A stretch of DNA of 64,000 nucleotides from Megaleporinus macrocephalus (taxonomy: Eukaryota > Chordata > Actinopteri > Characiformes > Anostomidae), in contig CM038714.1 in assembly GCA_021613375.1 (NCBI GenBank), positions 42,729,123-42,793,122 on the forward strand. The letters are read 5' to 3'. Positions 55,901-64,000 of the stretch are shown here, one piece after another. The stretch's first letter is position 1, and each line of letters starts with the position of its first letter. A model generated the notes under the pieces. The model made no database searches, was not told the DNA's origin, and saw only the letters and a list, made by a program, of their open reading frames with translations. The position numbers and the translations under genes are program-made.

Positions 55901-56349
55901 AATAGCTACATGCTATTCATTGACTGTAAATATGCTAGAAGTCTTCTTCTGGACATTTCTAGACACTTCTTTGGCTGTGGTTCGTCCTCTCATTATGCAG
56001 CTGAGGCTTCTGGGGAAAACCTGTTTGCTCCGTTGTGTTGCAAATTAGCCGTAAGCAAAGCGGGATTTGGTGCAACTTTGGCATCCCACGCTCAAATAAG
56101 CAGCAAGGGTACGGACCTTTCTCTCTTCTACCCAGTCCAGAATTTTAATGATCCACGCTGAATATCTCAGCTTTCCCCAACTTTCACCCATCTGAACTGT
56201 TCTCTGAGAACGAGAACTCTCCAAAATAAAAGTGTCAAAGAGGGTTCTTTGGAGAAGTGCCATAGAATAACAAGAGACATTATGAGGGAAGAGAGGGTTC
56301 ACTGGGAATGCTCCTAACACTCAACATGGCATCTGATTATGGTTATTTG

Positions 56350-56478
56350 AACCTAATGGGCATGTCCAGGGTGTTTCCTGCCTTCTGTCCGAAGAGCACT
56401 GGGATAGGCTCCAGCACCCCTCAGTGACCCAAAGCATAGGCGACTCAAAAGATGAATGAATAAATGAATGAATGAACC
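56350..56478 (+). mobile_element. LINE 3' tail
   Basis: CTGGGATAGGCTCCAGCACC then CCTCAGTGACCC and a (TGAA)n tail (56452-56475) form the 3' end of a well-known fish non-LTR element. Only the tail remains. Confidence 0.75.
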
Positions 56479-56479
56479 A

Positions 56480-59217
56480 AATGGTATAGGTCTATATAGT
56501 TTTGGTCAGATAGTATATAGTTTTGATCAGATTCAGGTCATTTTAGCTTGTGGTTTATAGACCTCTCCCCATTCAAAGACAGAGGAGACTAGTCTTGTGT
56601 GACTGGACATAACAGTGAACAGATTTTCCTTTAAAGACTTTTTGTAATAACATTACACCTCCAACAAACCTTGTATTCATAATGCATTGTTAATACATCT
56701 ATAAGGTGTTATCTGACATATATACTACTATATAATGCCTGACAAATGTGTAACAGTAATTGTAACAGTAAATTTTAAACAGGTGCTAGACTGTTAATAA
56801 TGAATGTTGGTCAGTAACATAGAGATTTTTATAAACATATATATAACATAAACATATATGTCTATACAAACCGTTTACTCAATGACTTAAATCCTGTAAG
56901 AGCACTTATAATACTCTTTAATGTCTTATGCACTGATGTATTATGCACATTATGTAGCCACGTGCTGTTAATAAGTACAAGCACGGGATAAATCTAAAGT
57001 CTATTATCTGTAGTCTAGGTTCTATAGAGAGATTGGATGAATTAATTCAACAAAAACAAGAACGGGAAAAAAAATCCTCCACCCCAAGGAGGACAAAAGA
57101 CAACAGTTATAAATGTTACATGTATTGTCTTCATAAGCATATTAAATCTTGCAATAATACACACTGGATAAAGAGATAAATAAACAAAAAGGAATAATAA
57201 CAATACAAAAAAAATTGAGATCAAAAGAAACTAAAAAAAACTAAAATATTTCTATAATTATCAACACTTTCCCCTCTCCTAGGTGCACTCAGTCCCTACC
57301 ACCCCTTTCACACCACAACGTCTCTGTCCCTGATCCCAGAGGCGACGAGGCATCCAGTAGCTGAAGATGGGTGTTTGATGAACTGATGATCCAGAGACAA
57401 CGACGCAGCTCAGTGATGGCTGTAGGGCAGCCCAGTTCAAATGTAGCTCAGTAATAATTATATATGTAGAAAAAAACCTAAATGCTCAATTTGCTCCTAA
57501 AGCACTTAGCAATATAACAAACACATAAAACACATGACATATATATTCAAAATATATCACTTCAAGTTAATCTAAAGAAAATTCCTGACTGTTTTTTTTT
57601 TTTTTTGTTAAAGAGACCATTGCAATACAATTTCTGTATATCAATATTTTGTAAAACAAAAGGCTGACTCCTCCTACTCACCAGGATCTGTCAATGCATT
57701 GCGCACAAGCAATTAAATTATAAGCAGGGACATGTGGGGACAACTTTCTTCAAAATCTGTGTCTATTTCAATGTATTTTTCCAGGACAAAAATCATTAAA
57801 ACCCTCAACTAAAATCCTTTCAGTACAGAAAGAAAACAGCACCAACTGACTTTTTCCGACCAACAATCTAAATCAATATTTAAAGAGACAGTACATGTTT
57901 ATGCCACCAGACCAGCATCTTATGATTTCCCACTAGTGCTTTTGCCTCTCTATGCTGCAGCTCACAATGACATAGGTTACAATTACATCAATTAACATGA
58001 CATCAAAAACATCTCTTGTTTTAAAGCCTATTACAGGCTTTCATAAGTTTGTATAAAGTGTTATAGTGCATTACAACACTGACAACACTGACTTCATAAA
58101 GTCATATATTCTTGCTTTATGTGCATGCATGTAATTATAACTATGTAAGTGAAATTGTGCAAGGTACTGTAAGGCATTATGTATGCCATGGGACACTTGG
58201 TACATGCATACATAATGCATTACTGCACCATCGTGACTTTGATTAATAAATAAAATAAAATAAGTGCAATGGCCTTCATTTGCCTCATTAACTCAGCTCA
58301 TAGTTCAGCCCCAAGCCAAAAAAGGACATGTTTTAGTTTATTTTACTCAAAATAATTCATTATTATGTCAAAATAACCACATACAATCTAGTATATATAT
58401 ATATCTTGTATATATAATCTTGAATAACAACCAAAAGTCAAAGATCTGGAGCAAATGAATCATTATCTCGATCTTAACTAGTGACAGTTCGAAACATATG
58501 CTGTGATGATATACTAAACAATCCACTATCACAAACTTTTTCCGGCCTTGGTTTGAATTGTACTACGGTTTTCGGTTGCTTCCACCACTTGTGTAACTTT
58601 TTAGATGCAACATGAAGGTACGTTTCAAAAGAAACCCTTGCTCAGTTTTGCCCATATGTCAAGTTTTTATATAGCACTGCTATCAATATTATTTGCACAG
58701 GTACTCACACATATCCTTACTCCCCTCCCTGTGTTTAATATCAGCACTACACACAAAGCAGGCTCGTTTTTGTATGAGGCTTGCTCAAGACTACAAGTCA
58801 GGGAATTTGTCATTATCAACTCCCTGCCCATTCCGCTAAACTAAAAAAAGTCCTATTTTCCACATGAGGTGTTCTGCTTTCAGCAGATTGGAAAACAGGC
58901 TAAATTGAATCTGAAAAGGTTGCCCCTGGACATGAGACACTTTGTCTCAAGGACGTCTTTCACTGTTCCACCTAGAACAGTTAAATATATAGTGTTAAAA
59001 AAAAACATATTATAGCAGATCAGTCCATGTATGCTTGTTGCCTGTCAACAGATATAAGAAGCTGACAGATGAAACAATGCTTCGTTTTATAGCCTGCTTA
59101 AACTTCACTATATGGAATAGTTCTGTGTATATGTTGTTTATAAAGCTTTATGCTTTTACCAAAGCTTTATGCACTTGGTATTATTACAACTGCAACAACA
59201 TCATCTCATCATCAATT

Positions 59218-59276
<59 letters not shown>

Positions 59277-60060
59277 AGACTAACTCACTGTGCTTGATTC
59301 TCTGGAGACTATATTTATCGTTGCATACATTCTGCTTATTAAAGGAGGCTTCTAGCTATAAATACAAATCGAGCCAAAGCTACAACTCTTATCAACCTGC
59401 CCGCTCACTTCCTGCAGTGGTGGCACGGTTGTCCTGAGAGCAAGGTTTTCTGGTGTAAAGATTAGGAAAATCCACATCTGGTGATGTATCTGGAAGGTGG
59501 GAGGAACTTCTGTAGAATAGCTTTTGGGTGGGTTTTTGTGTGTAGGCTGTTTGAAATGTCAAGCTAGCAATACCACTGAATGTCATGTCTGTATTTATTA
59601 GCCTCTACCTCGCTGTTACATGGATTTCTTTATTGGTTGTATGACAAAACGCATGCTGGATATTGTAGGGAGAGGAGATACAAACATAAAAATGATACAC
59701 AAATTTGAATTCTGTTCATATGATGAGGATTTAGGCCACAGTGCTGCACTGCAGATGGCAAATAGCATAGTACATACTATTTTTAAAAACATTGCCACTG
59801 TTCTGTGAAGACGGCATTCTGGTAAGCCTCAAAAATATAGTCTATTAGTAATTGTGGTAACAATTCCTATGAATCCTGCATGCACAATTCTATATGATTG
59901 CATCTATATGGTATTATATTGCAAGCATAATACCTCATAATGCCTAACATAAGCCTATATAATTATTATACGTAGATATAATTAAAAGAATAACATTATT
60001 TATAGCAAGAGAATTTGATTTACAATGTTAGGTTTCATAATGCATTCTAATATCCATTTA
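56480..60060. other. AT-rich intronic DNA with weak repeat traces
   Basis: Motifs such as AATGCATTGTTAATACATCT (56680), CTTCATAAAGTCATATATTC (58092) and CATTATGTATGCCATGG (58176), together with GACTTTATGAAGTTGTATAC at 60192, look like decayed pieces of a common ATAAGGTGTTATAATGC-type fish repeat. No gene is supported. An (AT)n tract at 59219-59275 is listed separately. Confidence 0.35.
59219..59275. repeat. (AT)n microsatellite, about 57 bp
   Basis: Uninterrupted TA dinucleotides. Confidence 0.95.
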
Positions 60061-60066
60061 TTTGTT

Positions 60067-60101
60067 ATAATAATAATAATAATAATAATAATAGTAATAA
60101 T
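60067..60101. repeat. (AAT)n microsatellite
   Basis: AAT triplets with one AGT variant. Confidence 0.9.
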
Positions 60102-60369
60102 ATAGTGTGCATTTGACAAATTTATTTCAATTTATTTAAAATTAATTGGTAATTAAATATACTGTATACTAATACTAATGCATTATGGAGCCCGACTTTA
60201 TGAAGTTGTATACTTTTGCTCTATAAAGTGTTGTGCATATAATAAGTTGGTTTAAGAAAATCCTGAATTGGTCACCATTCATTATATATACTCATGTGGT
60301 ACCTCTTGTCACACAGTGTATATGTGTTATTACACAGTTGCTTATTTGCACAGTATAGCACAAAAACAT

Positions 60370-60640
60370 GTTTTTGCATACTATGCTTTTGGTACATCCC
60401 ACCCTAACACCCTCAGCTGCTCTGTGTCCTGCTGTCCTGTACTGTTTCCTGCATGCCAGTCTTTTGTAGCACCTTCTTATTGGACTTCTTTGTACGGTTG
60501 TATTGTTTGCGCTGTCTAGTCTGTGTTATGTTCCTTGTGTGCACCATATGGTCATTGAGGAACGTTGTTTTACTGTTTACTGTGTAGATGGTTGAAATGA
60601 CAATAAGCTCCACTTGACTTGTCTCGACTTTGATAATTAG
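60370..60640 (+). mobile_element. LINE 3' tail
   Basis: GTGTGCACCATATGGTCATT, GAGGAACGTTGTTTTACTG and TGAAATGACAATAAGCTCCA with CACTTGACTTGTC is the familiar 3' end of a fish L2-like LINE. The upstream T/C-rich part has no frame. Confidence 0.7.
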
Positions 60641-60644
60641 TACT

Positions 60645-62640
60645 ACCTAAGAGCTATTATACACACTCATGCCTGATTTCATAAGGTCATGTAAATAGTC
60701 ACAATATAACACCTCTTAAACGCATTTAGAACGCATTACAAATACTGGACTCATAGTAAGTCTTGCTGTCATTAACTGTTCACCAGTTGCAGTGCTGCAC
60801 TTGCTGCATATTATGTATTACTGGCTTGCAATAGATCACTTGGCCTGGTTGCCTAAGAAAAAACACTGGCTCTCTACTATTCAACTTTTTCACTATTTTC
60901 TAAAGGTCCTTCTGTATCAACCCTTGCGCTTGCTTTCCTTGGTACGGACAGCACCATGTCATACGTCATACGTAATCAGTGTTATATAGGGATGAACTAA
61001 TCCTTACAGCTTCAAATCAGGAATTAGCATACTGGGCATCCACGTCATCTCTCTGTCTGCCAAGGGAGCATTGGACTGCCAAGAAAAGTGTCCATCATGA
61101 GGCTGGATGGCACCTGAAACAGTATTTTGAGGCCTGTGAGTCTCTAATAATGAAAATACTTGAATTATAATGAAATGGAGAACTAGAGGAAGCAATAGTG
61201 CAGCTTTTTAATGCACACTTAAAGCCTAGATTACATTTCTATGTAATAACAAAACTATAAGGTTAACAGAGACTTTCACAGTGATTCGATCTTAAAGGGA
61301 GAGTGGTGATTGGATGTCTGAGTAATTGAAAGCCATTGTATTTCCATTATCAAATATATTACATATATATTTACATTGTAGATGCCTGGTCTCCATCACC
61401 ACCATTGCAAGATCTCTCTACAATAATCCATTTCACATAAAACCACTCTGTATGTCTTTGGAACCTATAATGTGCAATTGAATTGAATCAATAACACTCC
61501 AAACAGCCTTGTACGTTGGCATATTAGTCAACGTTACTGGGAGAACAATACCTAAATGGATAGCCACAGCTTTAGATTGTGTATAGCAATAGAAAAGAAA
61601 TGATATTCATTGTTACTGCATATGTAGTGCTAACTGAGGGACTGATAGAAACCCCCCAGCTGTACGTATTAGGGACTATGGCTGTGCTTAGCGAATCTGT
61701 TAAAGTTCGCTGCTCTGAGCCCTTTGCGTTTGCAGGGTCTCTCGCCTTGTCTTCGTGCTCAGTCACATGGAACTTACTGAACACCAGAGAGTTTCCCAAA
61801 GCAGTCCAGCACAAACATCATTATAAGGCTGCACAGAGAGTATCACTCTCAGCACTGCCTCTCGTTGTAAAGACAATGCTTTCGGGTAGGGATCAAGCCA
61901 TTGATGGGTTGAAATGATCACCTCGGGCCAAGAAGATGTTGATGTCTTTATATGCCTGTGCTCACTACAGAGGATCCACTGAAGGTGCACTCGTAAAAGT
62001 TGGGCTAGCTGATGTGAGGGACAGAAATGCCCCAGCTGTCCTATTATGTAAGCATGAGAAAACCAAGACTGGAATAAGTAAAAAACTGTAAAATCATGGA
62101 AAAAACTCTGAGAGGAATTAAGACTGGTTACACCCCGTTCCCACCAGGAACCAGTTCCCTGTGGTCTTAATGAAATGTCTGTGACACGCTTTAGTCAAAA
62201 TACCAAAGGATCAAGCACCACAGCTCCCCTCTCGCCCTGTCTAAACAGTCCTGTTCAGAGCGGCCCATTTGTGAGCCTGTTCTTTTAATGATACTGAGCT
62301 ACTCAAAGCAAAACTCTGGAGACTCTACACCCATTTTCTCATTTTCCTCGCGTCTCGCTTATGTACTGATAAGATAAAGTTCATTTTACAGACATTCAAC
62401 TAACAAACTAACAGCGTTACAGTTATTGTGGATCCTGCAGCGAGTAATATCAATGAATTTCTGGATAATTACATCACTGTCAGTACATTTCCTTAGCTGT
62501 TAGCATTAGCCAGTGCTAAATGGCCAAAGAGGCATAGAGCATTATAATTTTTTTTAAATAATTACATTTTCCTTCACTTCAGTTTTACAGAAGACAGTTG
62601 ACATTGATTGCTCTTTTAGGAAAAGTTTCATTGCCAGTGC
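60645..62640. other. Intronic DNA, no gene recognised
   Basis: AT-rich with a GC-richer patch at 61660-61760 covered by overlapping frames on both strands (61572-61917). No domain recognised. Confidence 0.35.
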
Positions 62641-62694
62641 TGCTTTGGCCCAGATTGGAAAGGCAGTCAGACACACAAGGGCAAAGTGGGTTTA

Positions 62695-63150
62695 TTCACC
62701 AGCTTCTTATTCAAATATTCTTGTTCCACTTTAAATGATGCAGCAGGTAACAGCAGTTGTCTGAGACCCCAGCGTGTAACTGCTGCACAGTCTGAAACTG
62801 GAATATTTGAACAAGAAGGTAGCCTGAGGTGCCAGAATCTAACTGCAGGTACCATTTAAGGTGGAACGGGAACATTGGAACAAGAAGCTGAACAGGAAGC
62901 CTGAGGTACCAGAATCTAACTGCTGCATCATTTAAGGTGGAAGAGGAATATTTGAACAAGAAGCTGGACACTTAGCCTGAGGTGCCAGAATTGAACTGCT
63001 GTACTATTTAAGGTGGAATGGAAACACTTGAACAAGAAGCTGCACAGAAAGCCTAAAGTAGAATTTATCTGCTATAATATTTATTTTTTGCCAGCTTCTT
63101 GTTCCATCTTTCCTGTTCCAACTTATGTGAGTTTACACCATTTAAGGTAC
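62695..63150. repeat. 76-bp tandem repeat (family D) with inverted flanks
   Basis: Three units start near 62806, 62878 and 62953, each reading GAACAAGAAG(C/G)T, GCCTGAGGT(G/A)CCAGAAT, AACTGC and (A/C)ATTTAAGGTGGAA. A fourth, partial unit starts near 63029. Left of them, 62698-62745 carries CCAGCTTCTTATTCAAATAT and TTGTTCCACTTTAAATGATG in reverse orientation. To the right, 63093-63120 carries CCAGCTTCTTGTTCCATC, also reversed. So a direct array is bracketed by inverted copies. Single copies are at 39335 and 51553. Confidence 0.75.
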
Positions 63151-63209
63151 ACCAGGATAACTGGGGAAACAAGAAAGCTGTCAAAAAAGAAGTTGCTATT
63201 CTAAGGAGA

Positions 63210-64000
63210 ACATCTTTACAGATTAAGGACGCTGTATCTACAGAACTTGCTCAGCATTAACAATCACTGTAAACAACCAGAAAAACAACCACACCAGTTC
63301 TCTGTGCTTCACCACCCACACAGTAAAATCTACACACAAACATCACACAAACATAAGTCTCAATTGCTGTGATCTCTCCTTATGTAAGCCTATCACATGT
63401 TCCAAATGTATAGTTAAGTTGAAATAGTGTAAATCAGGACAGCACTGTTCTTAAACTGCTGCTCTGAATGCATTTCAGCAGCAATGTTGACTGCCCCAAA
63501 ATGCCAGTGCCATTGACGAGCCCAACTGAGCCCAACACGGCGTCTATATATATATATATATAGATATATATATATCCATGCAGACAACAACACAGCAGTT
63601 CCCACAATTAGCTCTCAGCTCCCACATAATTCTAGTGGCTGAGCTATGGGGCCAAATCTGAACGGCTTCGTAAATCCTTCGTTTTCCCTCCTAGGTAGCC
63701 CAATAAAACTGACTAGGTTGTCTTATTTCACAGTTTGTGTGTTGGGAGGCACATCAGAAACCTAAGTGTCTGATCACAAGTCCTGAAAGGGTTTTTTATA
63801 ATATGTCCCCTTTAAAAGGAAAACAAAACATGTGCATGTGAAAGAACCACTTAAAAGAACACTTAAAAGGGAAACGCCAATAAAGCATACATAAAAACAC
63901 GGAAAAGGAAATAAAGCTGTTTTTGCACAGTAAAGCTTTCATGCAACTTGAAACCTGCCTGAAACCTACATCAAACTAAATTCCTATTGAGTTGCATAAT
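63210..64000. other. Intronic DNA, no gene recognised
   Basis: Contains a short (AT)n cluster at 63546-63575 and nothing else I can support up to the window edge. Confidence 0.35.

Overview
The window looks like one stretch of intron from a teleost fish genome, probably an ostariophysan (characin, catfish or carp relative). The clade guess rests only on the repeat families I recognise. No prokaryotic gene organisation is present. Nearly all open frames listed for such DNA are chance or repeat-derived: (AT)n tracts, a 41-bp minisatellite, and transposon relics.

One real host exon is visible. It lies on the minus strand at 19603-19718, is 116 bp long, and has good splice sites on both sides. 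It encodes the start of an immunoglobulin domain (motif [16 protein letters not shown]) that I recognise from memory as IGSF21. No other igsf21 exon was found, so the exon is flanked by at least 19.6 kb of downstream intron and 44 kb of upstream intron. Several stretches that are GC-richer, TAAT-bearing and repeat-free are candidate conserved noncoding elements (near 1.0, 6.5, 16.6, 26.5, 36.0, 41.1, 48.0 and 55.5 kb).

The rest is a dense record of mobile DNA. From left to right: a hAT-type element (3365-5424) with an intact 8-bp target duplication, whose body is 44 head-to-tail copies of a 41-bp unit; a decayed 20-bp tandem array (about 7.7-9.5 kb) split by a dispersed repeat; a V-SINE (11.2 kb); old duplications and dispersed repeats (12.9-15 kb); a hAT transposon end (18.95-19.40 kb); a 470-bp hAT MITE with 8-bp duplication (21178-21647); a Tc1/mariner-type relic with an internal duplication (22.6-24.4 kb); a second V-SINE (25.5 kb); an LTR split by a MITE that carries telomere-type repeats (27.8-28.9 kb); two solo LTRs with perfect 5-bp duplications (29637-29984 and 42194-42525); a cluster of Tc1/mariner relics (33.4-38.1 kb); a fold-back made of two inverted LINE tails (41.75-42.07 kb); a hAT BED-finger relic (49.0-49.3 kb); a Harbinger-like element nested in an older repeat (52.5-53.6 kb); LINE tails; and a 76-bp repeat block with inverted flanks (62.7-63.1 kb). 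Seven long (AT)n tracts are scattered through.

The most unusual object is the hAT element that consists mostly of minisatellite. The ITS-bearing MITE inside an LTR, the LINE fold-back and the decayed 20-bp array come next. I saw no new protein-coding system.
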